DNA of 64,000 nucleotides, from the NCBI GenBank assembly GCA_030427925.1, contig JAUICJ010000001.1, positions 171,388 through 235,387 of the forward strand, written 5' to 3'. Origin of the DNA: Bacteroidia bacterium (GTDB lineage: Bacteria; Bacteroidota; Bacteroidia; Flavobacteriales_D; Sanyastnellaceae). Numbering within the stretch: position 1 is the stretch's first letter; every line of letters begins with the position of its first letter. Made by a program: the position numbers and the translations under genes. Below the pieces are notes generated by a model that did no database searches, had not been told where the DNA came from, and saw only the letters and a list, made by a program, of their open reading frames with translations. Below are positions 8,002-17,264 of the stretch, in pieces.

Positions 8002-9042
8002 ATGAAACGATTTGTAATCCCTTTCTCGGTGGCGATCTTGGCGGTGGCCACGGGGTGTGGTGGCGAGGCCACGGTGGACGCGGAGTCGGCTCCTGAGGCC
8101 CGCGATTTGCGTGCTTCCGTGACGGTGATGCCCGTGACGCCGAAGCCCTTTGTTCACCAGTTTGCGGTGCAGGGCAACGTGGAAACCGACCGCAATGCGA
8201 CGGTCACGGCCGAGTTCTCGGGCTTGGTCGAAGAAATCCTGGTCCGCGAGGGCGACCGGGTGCGCGAGGGCCAGGCCCTGTTGCGGTTGAACACCGACTT
8301 GGTGGATCGGACGGAGCAGGAGCTGTTGACGCAGTTGGATTTGGCCACGAACCTGTTCGATCGCCAAACCGCGCTGTGGGAAGAAGGCATCGGCACCGAG
8401 GTGGATTATTTGCAACTGAAGGCCCAAAAGGAAGGCCTCGAAAAGTCGCTGGAAACCCTCGCTGAACAGCGCGACATGTCCGTCGTGCGGGCGCCCTTTT
8501 CGGGCATCCTCGATCGGGTCTTCGTGAAGCAGGGCGAACTCGCGGCGCCGGGTGTTCCGGTGGCGCGCATCGTGGACCTGTCGAACATGTACGTTCGGGC
8601 GATGGTGAGCGACCACTATGCGGGGCGCATTGGCGAAGGCCTGCCTGCCGAGGTGGTGGTCGCAGGGGTGGACACGGTGGCGACGCGCATCGGTCGCGTG
8701 GGGTCGTTCATCAACCCGGCGAACCGGACGATTGAAATCACACTGCCGCTACCGAGCGCAACGCGGTTCCTGCCGAACATGTTCGCCAACGTCTGGTTGC
8801 AAGACGTCGCTTTGGACAGCGCCATGGTGCTGCCCAATGCCTTGGTGCAGCAGGACGTGGAGGGGCGCGATTTCGTGTACGTCGTGGCCGAGGGGATGGC
8901 CACGAAGCGGGTGGTTGAACTCGGAATGGGGAGTGGCGATGAGGTGCTGGTGCAGTCGGGTTTGGCCTGGAACGACCAAGTGGTCGAAAAGGGCGCCAGC
9001 CGCATCGTCGATGGTGAACGCGTGCGAATCCTCGAACAGTAA
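8002..9042 (+). CDS. RND efflux periplasmic adaptor (membrane fusion) lipoprotein
   Basis: A 346-residue HlyD/AcrA-type adaptor linking the inner-membrane pump to the TolC channel. The N-terminus MKRFVIPFSVAILAVATGCG is a lipoprotein signal with Cys19 as the likely lipidated residue. A barrel-sandwich half-motif (GLVEEILVREGDRVREGQAL) and its partner (VVRAPFSGILDRVFVKQGEL) flank a helical hairpin at about 90-155. Beta-barrel and membrane-proximal domains follow, with VVEKGASRIVDGERVRIL at the end. It is shorter than AcrA but normal for bacteroidete adaptors. Only 3 nt separate its stop from the pump gene. Confidence 0.93.
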   Translation: MKRFVIPFSVAILAVATGCGGEATVDAESAPEARDLRASVTVMPVTPKPFVHQFAVQGNVETDRNATVTAEFSGLVEEILVREGDRVREGQALLRLNTDLVDRTEQELLTQLDLATNLFDRQTALWEEGIGTEVDYLQLKAQKEGLEKSLETLAEQRDMSVVRAPFSGILDRVFVKQGELAAPGVPVARIVDLSNMYVRAMVSDHYAGRIGEGLPAEVVVAGVDTVATRIGRVGSFINPANRTIEITLPLPSATRFLPNMFANVWLQDVALDSAMVLPNALVQQDVEGRDFVYVVAEGMATKRVVELGMGSGDEVLVQSGLAWNDQVVEKGASRIVDGERVRILEQ

Positions 9043-9045
9043 GCC

Positions 9046-12000
9046 ATGTCCGACACCCAGCAACCCTCCAAGCTCCGGGAGTTTGGTCTGACCACCTGGA
9101 GCATCACGAACCGGACGACGGTGTTCGTGCTCATCGCCATCATCACGCTGAGCGGGATTTCCAGCTACTTGACGGTGCCAAAGGAGAGCTTCCCCGAGGT
9201 GATCATTCCCGAAGTGTACATCGGCACGCCCTACCCGGGAAACAGCCCGACCAACATCGAGAAGCTCATCACGCGCCCGCTCGAGAAGGAAATCAACACC
9301 ATCACAGGCGTCGATGAAATCACCTCCACGTCCATCCAGGGCTACAGCGCCATCGACGTCAAATTCGATTTCGATGTGACGCCGGCCGAAGCCCTCCGCA
9401 AGGTGAAGGACGCGGTGGACAAGGCGAAGGCCGACCCAGAATTCCCGGACGATTTGCCCGCTGAACCCAATGTCTTCGAATTGAATTTCAGCGAGTTGTT
9501 GCCGGTGATGAACGTCAACCTTTCCGGCGACTACACCCTCGATGACCTCAAGCGGTATGGCGAGCGGCTGGAAGAAGCCATCGAGGAACTGCCGGAGATT
9601 TCCAAGGTGGACATCCGCGGCGTCATGGACAAGGAGGTGGAAATCGAGGTGGACTACTTGCGGGCGGAGGCCATGCAGGTGAGCTTCAACGACATCGCCG
9701 GGGCCATTGCCCAGGAGAACATCACCATTTCCGGAGGTGACTTGCTCGTCGACAACGCGCGCCGGACGGTGCAGGTCGTCGGGGACTTCCGGTCGATGGA
9801 GGAAATCGAGTCCGTCATCGTCAAAAGCGAACGCGATTCTCCGATCTTCTTGCGGGATGTGGCGGAGGTGCGGTTTGTCGAGCAGGAAAAGACCAGTTAC
9901 GCCCGCGAATACGGGAACCCCGTGGTCACCCTCGACATCATCAAACGCGCCGGCGAGAACCTCATCGCTGCTTCGGACGGCATCAACGCCATCATCGCCG
10001 AAGCGAAGGAGGACTACTTGCCGCGCAACCTCAACGTATCCATCACGAACGACCAATCGGACCAAACCCGCACCCAGGTCGAAGAGCTCCAGAACTCCAT
10101 CATTTTCGGGGTGTTGCTGGTCGTTGGGGTGTTGCTGTTCTTCCTCGGCCTGCGCAATGCGCTGTTCGTGGGGGTGGCCATTCCGCTTTCGATGTTCATG
10201 TCGTTCATGATTTTGACGGCCTTGGGTGTGACGTTCAACACGATGGTGCTGTTTTCACTCGTCCTCGCCTTGGGGATGCTGGTGGACAACGGCATCGTGG
10301 TCGTGGAGAACGTGTACCGCTTGATGGATGAGGGGATGAGTCCGTTGGATGCGGCCAAATACGGGGTCGGCGAGGTCGCATGGCCCATCATCGCGTCCAC
10401 GGCGACGACGCTGGCGGCGTTCATGCCGCTCGCGATTTGGCCGGGCCTCATCGGCGAGTTCATGAAGTACTTGCCCATCACGCTCATCATCGTGTTGAGT
10501 TCGTCTTTGTTCGTGGCGCTGGTCATCAATCCGGTGCTCACCGCCATCTTCATGAAGGTGGGAGCGGAGACGGTGAACCGCCGCCGCACGTGGATCGTGA
10601 GCGGGGTGTTGGTGGGCGTGGGGCTGCTGTTCCTCGCGTTGGAGGCGACCGGCTTCGGCAACATCCTCGTCGTCGCGGGGGTGTTGGGCATCGTGAACAC
10701 CTACGTGTTGTACCCTGCGACGCTGCGCTTCCAGAACGGCTTCCTGCCGATGCTCGAGCGGGTGTACGAGCGGTTCTTGCGCTTTGCTTTGGCGGGTGCC
10801 CGCCCGTGGCTGTTCTTCTTCGGAACGGCGATGCTGTTTGTGGTGGCCGCGGTGCTGCTGGCGCTGTTCCCGCCGAAGGTGGAGTTCTTCCCTTCGAACG
10901 AACCGCAACTGCTCAACGTATTCATTTCCAAGCCCATCGGAACAGACATCGAGGAAACGAACCGCGTAGCCCGCGAAATCGAGGGCATCGTCATGGACTT
11001 CGTGGAGGAGGAGCAATGGAAGCGCCCCAACCCGGAAACCGGTGAACTCGAGTCCTACATGGTCAACTCCATCATCGGCCAAGTCGGCAACGGCACCAGC
11101 GACCCCAACGAAGGTCCCTCGCTGGGCAATACGCCGCACAAGGCGCGGATCGCCATCAACTTCGTCAAGTTCCAAGACCGCCGCGGGCAGTCAACGAGCG
11201 TCATGCTGTCGGCCCTGCGCGATCGGTTGGCCGCTTACCCCGATGCGGAGGTCATCGTGACGAAGAACTCGGACGGCCCGCCGCAAGGTCCGCCCATCAA
11301 CATCGAAGTGCGCGGCGACGATTATGACGAGGTCCTTTCGGCCGCCAACGGTGTCCGCCAATTCTTGCGCCAGCAAGCGTTCGAAGGGGTGGAAGAGCTC
11401 AAGATGGACGTCGACAAGCAGAAGCCGGAATTGCCCATCGTCATCGATCGGCAGAAGGCACAGCGGTTTGGTTTGTCCACCCAAAACATCGGCTACACCC
11501 TCCGCACGGCCCTCTTCGGGCGCGAAGTCAGCACCTACAAGGACGGCGAGGACGACTACCCCATCAACGTGCGCTTCGCCGAAGACACGCGCAACAACGT
11601 GGACGCCCTCATGAACCAAAAGGTCATCTTCCGCAGCGCCTCCGACGGTCAAATCAAGGAAGTGCCCATCAGCGCAGTGGCCACCGCGGAGCGCAGCACC
11701 ACCTTCAGCAGTGTGAAGCGGAAGGACCTCGATCGGGTCATCACCATCAGCTCGAACGTCCTCGAAGGCGCCAACGCGAACACCATCGTGGCGGACATGA
11801 AAGCGGCCCTCGCGGACTACGAAATGCCCCGCGGCGTGGAATGGCGCTTCACGGGCCAGCAAGAAGAGCAGGCGGAAGAACTTGCCTTCCTCTCGAAAGC
11901 CCTCCTCATCGCGCTGTTCCTCATCATCCTCATCATCGTCGCGCAGTTCAACTCGATCACGACGCCGTTCATCATCGGCTTCAGCGTGTTCTTCTCGCTC

Positions 12001-12495
12001 ATCGGGGTGTTGCTGGGCCTTGTGATTTTCCAAATGGACTTCGTCATCATCATGACGATGATCGGCATCATTTCCCTCGCGGGCGTCGTGGTGAACAACG
12101 CCATCGTGCTCGTCGATTACACGGACCTGCTGCGGGCGCGCAAACGGGAGGCATTGGGCGAGTCGGTCCGCCTGCCGTTCCGCGATGTGGTGGAATCGGT
12201 GGTCATGGGCGGCAAGACGCGTTTGCGCCCGGTGTTGCTGACGGCCATCACGACGGTGCTCGGTTTGCTGCCGCTCGCAGTCGGTTTGAACATCGACTTC
12301 GTTCGGCTCGTGACGGAATACGACCCGCACATTTACGTGGGCGGGGACAACAACGTGTTTTGGAAGCCGATGAGCTGGGCCATCATTTACGGCCTCACGT
12401 TCGCGACGTTCTTGACGCTCGTCATCGTGCCCATCATGTATTGGTGGATCGAGCGAATGAAGTACCGCTACCTGTACAAGTCGGCCATCAAGTAA
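9046..12495 (+). CDS. RND family efflux permease (AcrB/MdtB-like)
   Basis: A 1149-residue inner-membrane proton-driven exporter with the duplicated RND layout: TM1 near residue 25, a large periplasmic loop, TM2-6 around 350-510, a second loop, and TM8-12 around 960-1140. TM4 carries GMLVDNGIVVVENVYR (about 409-424), keeping one relay aspartate while the second is Asn. TM10 has GVVVNNAIVLVDY (about 1014-1026) instead of a lysine-bearing motif. PPINIEVRG and related stretches fit the porter domain. An extra hydrophobic pair near 520-560 lengthens the mid-section. Substrate is unknown; drug, lipid or metal export are all possible. Confidence 0.94.
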   Translation: MSDTQQPSKLREFGLTTWSITNRTTVFVLIAIITLSGISSYLTVPKESFPEVIIPEVYIGTPYPGNSPTNIEKLITRPLEKEINTITGVDEITSTSIQGYSAIDVKFDFDVTPAEALRKVKDAVDKAKADPEFPDDLPAEPNVFELNFSELLPVMNVNLSGDYTLDDLKRYGERLEEAIEELPEISKVDIRGVMDKEVEIEVDYLRAEAMQVSFNDIAGAIAQENITISGGDLLVDNARRTVQVVGDFRSMEEIESVIVKSERDSPIFLRDVAEVRFVEQEKTSYAREYGNPVVTLDIIKRAGENLIAASDGINAIIAEAKEDYLPRNLNVSITNDQSDQTRTQVEELQNSIIFGVLLVVGVLLFFLGLRNALFVGVAIPLSMFMSFMILTALGVTFNTMVLFSLVLALGMLVDNGIVVVENVYRLMDEGMSPLDAAKYGVGEVAWPIIASTATTLAAFMPLAIWPGLIGEFMKYLPITLIIVLSSSLFVALVINPVLTAIFMKVGAETVNRRRTWIVSGVLVGVGLLFLALEATGFGNILVVAGVLGIVNTYVLYPATLRFQNGFLPMLERVYERFLRFALAGARPWLFFFGTAMLFVVAAVLLALFPPKVEFFPSNEPQLLNVFISKPIGTDIEETNRVAREIEGIVMDFVEEEQWKRPNPETGELESYMVNSIIGQVGNGTSDPNEGPSLGNTPHKARIAINFVKFQDRRGQSTSVMLSALRDRLAAYPDAEVIVTKNSDGPPQGPPINIEVRGDDYDEVLSAANGVRQFLRQQAFEGVEELKMDVDKQKPELPIVIDRQKAQRFGLSTQNIGYTLRTALFGREVSTYKDGEDDYPINVRFAEDTRNNVDALMNQKVIFRSASDGQIKEVPISAVATAERSTTFSSVKRKDLDRVITISSNVLEGANANTIVADMKAALADYEMPRGVEWRFTGQQEEQAEELAFLSKALLIALFLIILIIVAQFNSITTPFIIGFSVFFSLIGVLLGLVIFQMDFVIIMTMIGIISLAGVVVNNAIVLVDYTDLLRARKREALGESVRLPFRDVVESVVMGGKTRLRPVLLTAITTVLGLLPLAVGLNIDFVRLVTEYDPHIYVGGDNNVFWKPMSWAIIYGLTFATFLTLVIVPIMYWWIERMKYRYLYKSAIK

Positions 12496-12505
12496 GGCCA
12501 AATCC
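12496..12505 (+). repeat. Intergenic copy of the GGCCAAATCC motif
   Basis: A perfect copy of the 10-base string that recurs through the window. It starts directly after the RND pump stop codon and abuts the terminator hairpin. It is one of the copies not explainable by codon choice. Confidence 0.6.
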
Positions 12506-12543
12506 AGCAGGCCTGCCCCTATCCGGGTGGGCCTGTTGCTTTA
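12506..12543. terminator. Likely bidirectional terminator between RND pump and murF-alr
   Basis: AGCAGGCC pairs with GGCCTGTT (one G-T pair) around an inner CCC/GGG segment, between two convergent genes. Only a short T run (TTTA) follows on the plus strand, so strength is uncertain. Confidence 0.5.
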
Positions 12544-15015
12544 TCCCCCGCGGTGAATCCGCGCCACCCGCGGCGGAATGCGGGCAATGAGCTCGTACGG
12601 AATGGTGCCCGCGGCTCCCGCGATGCCTTCCAAGGTAGGGTGTTGGCCAAACAACACCACATCGTCCCCCTCGCTCACCCCCCGCAGGCCGGTCACGTCC
12701 ACCAAGGTCATGTCCATGCACACCCGGCCCACCACCGGCGCCAGCTGCCCCCCGATGGCCACGTGACCCACCCCGTTGCTGAGGTGCCGCGGATAACCAT
12801 CGGCATACCCCACCGGCAACGTGGCAATGCGGCGCGGACGGTCGCTCACGTCCGTCGCCCCGTAACCCACGCCCTCGCCCGCGGGAACGGTGCGGAGTTG
12901 GCTCACGGTGGTTTGGAACGAAAGGGCCGGTTGCAAGGTCAACGGCGCGTGCCCGTTCAAACCGAACATCCCGATTCCGAGCCGAGCGAACTCAAGCGCC
13001 TGTTCGGGGAACCGCGCGATGCCCGCCGAGTTGCAGATGTGCCGCCCCAACGGGTGAATGCTCCGCTCGGTGGCGTTTCGCAAGGCGCTCGCGGCCCGGT
13101 GGAATCGCCGAAACTGCCGCTGCGTCAGGCCATCTTGTTCGGGGTCATCGGCTGAGGCGAGGTGACTGAGCACCGTTTCGGCGCGCAGCGGGCACGCGGG
13201 GTCGGCGAGGAGCTGGGCCAACGGGGACACCTCGGCTTCGGTGAACCCCAGGCGGTGCATGCCCGTGTCGATTTTAATGTGAACGGGCCAGGGCCCTGCC
13301 GATCCCACGGCAGCACAAAACGCCGCGCAGTGTTCCGGGCCGATGAGTTCCGGTTCCAAGCGATGGGCAAGCAGGGCGTCGAAGGTTGACGGGTCGGGAT
13401 TCAGCACGATGATGGGCAAGGCGATGCCATGCCGCCGCAGTTCCACGCCTTCCTCGGTACAGGCCACGGCCAAGTGGCTCATTCCGAGGTGCTCCAAGGA
13501 ACGGGCGAGCGCGGGGCCGTTCGTTCCGTAACCGGACGCCTTCACCACCGCGATGATCCGCGTAGGGTGGTCGATGGGAACCGCTGGCGGTGTGTCGCGG
13601 ATGTGCTTTCGGAAGGAGTTCACGTTGGCGGTTACGGCATCGAGGTCAAGCACGAGCGAGGTGGCGTGTCCTTTGCGACAAAGCAAGGGCACAAAGGTTT
13701 CGAAGGCGTCGCTTCGGGGTCCTTTGACCAACACGTCGTGTCCGTGAAAAGGCGATTCTGAGCCCCTCCGGAATTCGGTCAAAGCCTCGTCCGGGCGTTC
13801 GAACACGCGCCAGGCGGTGGGGATGTTTCGGGCAGCGTGCCATCGCGAACCCACAAGCCAAACTCGGGAAATGCCCGTTCCTTCCAACAACTCAGCGAGC
13901 CGGTGGGGGTCGTGGTGTGCACCGGGCAAGTCGCCGAGGATCAAACCCCGTGGATGCGCCGTGGGCAGCCGTCCCAAGTCCCGGAGCGCAAACGCCAGCG
14001 CTCCCCAGTCGTTGGCGTAGGCGTCCGAGATGATCCACGTCCCGCCCGGCCCGCTCAGCCGCTGCATCCGCAGGTCGACTTCGGGCAAGTGTGGCAACGT
14101 CTCCGAGATTTCGTCCAAGGGAACGCCCAAGCACAGGGCGGTGAGGGCGGCCGTCATCGCGTTGCGGAAGGTCAGTTCACCCGGTGCGGGCAGTTGCCAT
14201 TTGGCCTGCTCCCCCGCGAAGGACACTTCCACCTCCTCCGTTTGCGACCACCTGCGCAGCACGCGCAACTCCCCGTCCACCCCCCACGTGCGCACCCGCA
14301 CCCCACGCGCCTTCAATCCGTCCACCCCCTCCGCACAATCCCCCGGCAGCGCGACCCAATCGCACCCCCCAAACAACCGCAGTTTCTCCGCCACCAACGC
14401 CGCCCGCGAAGGAAAGTTCGCAGCATGCGCCTCCCCCAAATGCGTCAACACCCCCCCCTTCGGTTCCACGCATTCCGCCAGCCGCGCCATCTCCCCCGGC
14501 TCACTGATGCCCACCTCAATCACCCCCACCTCATGCTCCGGCGCCAGCCCCCAAACCGACAACGGCACCCCCACCTGGCTGTTGTACGACCGCGGACTCC
14601 GCCCCACCCGCATCCGACGAGCCAACAGGGCCGCCGCCCACTCCTTCACCACGGTCTTCCCATTGCTCCCCGTCACCGCCACCACCGGCACCCCGACCGC
14701 GCGCCGATGCGCAGCCGCCAAGCCCTGCAGCGCCTCCACCACGTCCGCAACCACCACCACATCGCACCCGCTCAACCCCGGATCCTCCCGCACCACGAAG
14801 CGCCGCACGCCCCCCTCGAACGCATTCCGCAAAAAATCATGCCCATCCACCCAAACACCCCGCACCGCAAAAAACACCGCCTCCCCACCCGCCACTTCCC
14901 CCCGCTCCACGGCCCGCGAATCCAAGGTCAGTTCCAACACGTCCCCACCCGACGGCCCGTCCGCCCGCAACGTCCCCGTCGCCGCCGCCCACTGCCGCCA
15001 TTCCCCAACCGTCAC
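12541..15015 (-). CDS. murF-alr: Bifunctional MurF ligase / alanine racemase
   Basis: An 824-residue fusion of two peptidoglycan-precursor enzymes. The N-terminal half is UDP-MurNAc-tripeptide:D-Ala-D-Ala ligase, with the ATP loop VTGSNGKT near residue 115 and the Mur-ligase stretch EVGISEPGEM. The C-terminal half is a PLP alanine racemase beginning near residue 460, with the PLP lysine Lys492 in VVKASGYG and catalytic-site stretches VKIDTGMHRLGF and GVGYGATDVSDRPRR. The fusion is known in Bacteroidota and couples D-Ala supply to its use. The start is GTG at 15015 because MurF homology begins there and it overlaps the tdk stop (GTGA), preceded by AGGAG. Confidence 0.93.
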   Translation of the reverse strand: MTVGEWRQWAAATGTLRADGPSGGDVLELTLDSRAVERGEVAGGEAVFFAVRGVWVDGHDFLRNAFEGGVRRFVVREDPGLSGCDVVVVADVVEALQGLAAAHRRAVGVPVVAVTGSNGKTVVKEWAAALLARRMRVGRSPRSYNSQVGVPLSVWGLAPEHEVGVIEVGISEPGEMARLAECVEPKGGVLTHLGEAHAANFPSRAALVAEKLRLFGGCDWVALPGDCAEGVDGLKARGVRVRTWGVDGELRVLRRWSQTEEVEVSFAGEQAKWQLPAPGELTFRNAMTAALTALCLGVPLDEISETLPHLPEVDLRMQRLSGPGGTWIISDAYANDWGALAFALRDLGRLPTAHPRGLILGDLPGAHHDPHRLAELLEGTGISRVWLVGSRWHAARNIPTAWRVFERPDEALTEFRRGSESPFHGHDVLVKGPRSDAFETFVPLLCRKGHATSLVLDLDAVTANVNSFRKHIRDTPPAVPIDHPTRIIAVVKASGYGTNGPALARSLEHLGMSHLAVACTEEGVELRRHGIALPIIVLNPDPSTFDALLAHRLEPELIGPEHCAAFCAAVGSAGPWPVHIKIDTGMHRLGFTEAEVSPLAQLLADPACPLRAETVLSHLASADDPEQDGLTQRQFRRFHRAASALRNATERSIHPLGRHICNSAGIARFPEQALEFARLGIGMFGLNGHAPLTLQPALSFQTTVSQLRTVPAGEGVGYGATDVSDRPRRIATLPVGYADGYPRHLSNGVGHVAIGGQLAPVVGRVCMDMTLVDVTGLRGVSEGDDVVLFGQHPTLEGIAGAAGTIPYELIARIPPRVARIHRGG

Positions 15016-15635
15016 GGGCGCTCCTTTTGCAACGCCGCCTGCCTCCGCGCTTCCACAAACGCCGACCGCGTCAACGGGATGTACCGATCTTTCGCCCCCA
15101 CTTCCACCGTCGCTTCCCCCCCCGCGATCCGATGCGAAAAATGCGCTGACCGCCCCGTTTCCATGCAGATCGCATGCAATTTCGTCACCTCTTCCGCCCG
15201 AGCGAGGAGCTCCGGCATGCACCCAAAGGGCGTCCCGGTGAAGTCGAGGTCCAACCCGGCGGCGATGACCCGCATCCCCCGGTTCGCGAGTTCCGAACAA
15301 AGCGCTGGCAGCGCGTCGTCGAAGAATTGCACCTCGTCGATGGCGACCACGGTGACCGGGCGCTCCAGGCCATCGATGTGCGCCTCCAACTCCTCGCTGC
15401 TCGCAACCGTCACGCTGTCCAACGCATTCGCGTCGTGCGAAGTCACCTTGCTGGCGTCCCAACGCGTATCCGTGGCGGGTTTGAAAATCAGCGTGGGTTG
15501 GCGGGCGATGCGCGCGCGCCGAATGCGCCGCAGCAGTTCCTCGGTTTTGCCGGAGAACATCGGGCCGCAAATCACTTCAACCCGGCCTTCGCCGAGGTCG
15601 GGATGGTGGTGGTGGGAAGTTTCGTGTGGAACCAT
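15012..15635 (-). CDS. tdk: Thymidine kinase (type II)
   Basis: Phosphorylates thymidine in the salvage pathway. At 207 residues it has a P-loop GPMFSGKT at 24-31, the DEVQFF switch near 99-104, and the thymidine-binding lasso around GLDLDFTGTPFG. The C-terminal zinc-ribbon region shows ICMETG with a single cysteine instead of two CxxC pairs, which is also usual in bacteroidete TKs. A four-histidine run at residues 8-11 is a natural oddity of the N-terminal tail. The stop overlaps the GTG of murF-alr, so the two are translationally coupled. A TAATTTCG box at 15647-15654 lies just upstream. Confidence 0.94.
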   Translation of the reverse strand: MVPHETSHHHHPDLGEGRVEVICGPMFSGKTEELLRRIRRARIARQPTLIFKPATDTRWDASKVTSHDANALDSVTVASSEELEAHIDGLERPVTVVAIDEVQFFDDALPALCSELANRGMRVIAAGLDLDFTGTPFGCMPELLARAEEVTKLHAICMETGRSAHFSHRIAGGEATVEVGAKDRYIPLTRSAFVEARRQAALQKERP

Positions 15636-15646
15636 GGTCGCAGAAA

Positions 15647-15654
15647 CGAAATTA
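15647..15654 (-). promoter_or_regulatory. Promoter -7 box for tdk-murF-alr
   Basis: TAATTTCG fits the TAnnTTCG variant of the -7 box, 11 nt before the tdk ATG. It sits within a 44-bp divergent gap. Confidence 0.5.
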
Positions 15655-15664
15655 CTTCAGTCCG

Positions 15665-15672
15665 TACATTCG
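15665..15672 (+). promoter_or_regulatory. Promoter -7 box for lipoprotein/beta-barrel pair
   Basis: TACATTCG fits TAnnTTCG and lies 7 nt before the ATG at 15680. It is back-to-back with the tdk box, only 10 nt away. Confidence 0.5.
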
Positions 15673-15679
15673 CGGGGTT

Positions 15680-16087
15680 ATGTTGAAAGATAGTTTTCAC
15701 CAACTCCCGCTGCTTCTTGCCCTGGCAGCGTGTTCTCCCCAGGCGGGAGATGGGGGAGTGGCTTCCTTGACCGGTAAGGTAGAAGTGGAGCGGCGCGCTG
15801 TGATTTCCAATCCGGCGGGGGCGGTGACGTACCCGGGAGCTGATGTGGACGTCTTTATAACGTACGGGGATCGCGTGGGCCCGGACGATAAAGTGACGAC
15901 GAATTACGATGGGGAGTTTGCGTTTTACGGCTTGATGCCGGGAACGTACACGGTCTACGTTTACAGCGAGGACACGTTGCCGCAGTTGCCGCAGGCTCCC
16001 GACGTGGCCATCGTTCAGGAGGTGGACATTGAGGGCCGTCGGGATGCGGTGGACGTGGGCACGATTCGGATTTTCAAGGAACTTTAA
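15680..16087 (+). CDS. Small lipoprotein with carboxypeptidase-regulatory-like fold
   Basis: A 135-residue predicted lipoprotein: MLKDSFHQLPLLLALAACS has a good lipobox (LAAC). The body is mostly beta strands, with VTTNYDGEFAFYGLMPGTYT near residues 73-92, typical of carboxypeptidase-regulatory or Cna-B-like modules that form small surface or periplasmic domains. No enzymatic motif is visible. The start at 15680 is chosen because it begins the signal peptide and follows a TACATTCG box. It ends 3 nt before the beta-barrel/lamin-tail gene, so the two products probably act together at the envelope. Specific function unknown. Confidence 0.75.
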   Translation: MLKDSFHQLPLLLALAACSPQAGDGGVASLTGKVEVERRAVISNPAGAVTYPGADVDVFITYGDRVGPDDKVTTNYDGEFAFYGLMPGTYTVYVYSEDTLPQLPQAPDVAIVQEVDIEGRRDAVDVGTIRIFKEL

Positions 16088-16090
16088 GCG

Positions 16091-17212
16091 ATGGTGCGCA
16101 CAGGCCAAACCCTGGCCCTCCTCCTCCTCCCGTTCTTCCTTTCCGCCCAAGTCCCGGGCGTTTGGACGAGCGCGGGCTTGAAGGCCACGTCCGGCGGCCC
16201 GTGGTCCTGGTCGGCTCAAGTGGAGAGCCGGTGGGATGGCCCCCACGACACGGGCTTCCTCGACCTCGCCGTGTCCCGGGAATGGGGCCGCCACTTCGAG
16301 GCGAACTTCCAATGGCGCACCTCCCTGAACCACGGCGACATCGGGTACGCTCCGGAATACCGCGCCGCGCTGCGCCTCACCGCCAAGGGCGACCTCGGGC
16401 GCGGCTCATGGGACGCGCGCTTCATGGCCCAGGAAGCGCGTCCCTGGATCCGGGTTCCGGATTGGGCAGCGGCCCCCCTCGGCCGGTCCGCCCTCCGAGG
16501 CCGGGTCGGCTACACGTCCCCGTGGATGGGTCGCTGGCGCTGGGGCCTCAGCACGGAATCGATTTGGCGTGACCACACGTTCGACGCCCAACGCAACCGC
16601 CTCGACCTCGACCTCGACCTCAACTCCGCCGACCGCCTGACCCTCGGCTACCAGCTTGAACTCGGCCCCGCCGATCCCGATCACGTCCTCCGAATCGGCT
16701 GGACCCACGACCTCGGCACGTGGCAGCCCCTCCGGGACCGCCGCCGGGCGGCCGTCCCGCCCGCACGCTCGTTCGACGCCACCGGCAGCCCCGTCATCAC
16801 CGAAGGTCGGTCCGCTGGCCTGCCCGTTTGTGCTGCGGACCAAATCTTCCTCTCCGAAGCCGGAACCGCCACGACCCCCGCCGACTTCATCGAACTGCAC
16901 AACCCCACGGACCGCGATTGCCGCCTCACGGGTTGGCGATTCGACGACGACGAGCAGCTCGAGGATTGGGTCGGAACCACGGAAGTTGTGCCTGCGCACG
17001 GCTGTTGGGTCGCCTATTCCGACGGCCCCGGCGGATTCGATTCGGGACTGTCCGCGGAGGGCGAACGCATTTATTTGGCTGACCCCGAAGGAAATGTGCG
17101 CGTGTACGCGCTGTCTGCCGGCACGAAGAAACTGGCGGAAACCTTTGATTTCAGTGGGGTTTCTCGTGCTGCCCCCCCTTCACCTGGGCGGCATTTGCCC
17201 CTCGGTGAATGA
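16091..17212 (+). CDS. DUF2490-like beta-barrel fused to a lamin-tail domain
   Basis: A 373-residue exported protein (signal MVRTGQTLALLLLPFFLSAQ). Residues about 20-215 look like a DUF2490-type outer-membrane barrel: alternating strands with WSAQVESRWDG, YRAALRLTAKG and a repetitive LDLDLDL. Residues about 245-350 match a lamin-tail (LTD) domain: DQIFLSEAGTATTPADFIEL, then LHNPTDRDCRLTGWRFDDDE. LTD modules occur on secreted and surface proteins, often as adhesion or anchoring units. The combination on one small protein is unusual. It is 3 nt downstream of the lipoprotein gene. The barrel assignment is moderate, the LTD assignment firmer. Confidence 0.65.
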   Translation: MVRTGQTLALLLLPFFLSAQVPGVWTSAGLKATSGGPWSWSAQVESRWDGPHDTGFLDLAVSREWGRHFEANFQWRTSLNHGDIGYAPEYRAALRLTAKGDLGRGSWDARFMAQEARPWIRVPDWAAAPLGRSALRGRVGYTSPWMGRWRWGLSTESIWRDHTFDAQRNRLDLDLDLNSADRLTLGYQLELGPADPDHVLRIGWTHDLGTWQPLRDRRRAAVPPARSFDATGSPVITEGRSAGLPVCAADQIFLSEAGTATTPADFIELHNPTDRDCRLTGWRFDDDEQLEDWVGTTEVVPAHGCWVAYSDGPGGFDSGLSAEGERIYLADPEGNVRVYALSAGTKKLAETFDFSGVSRAAPPSPGRHLPLGE

Positions 17213-17264
17213 AATCGTGAGTTTTTTGTCCACAGCCCCCCTTGGGTTGTAAACAATCGTTCGC

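Noticed and set aside
13837..15693. 618-codon plus-strand frame across murF-alr and tdk
   Set aside because: Pro/Arg/His-rich shadow translation opposite two well-supported enzymes.
16601..16621. CTCGAC tandem repeat
   Set aside because: It simply encodes an alternating Leu-Asp strand in the barrel protein; too short to be a separate element.
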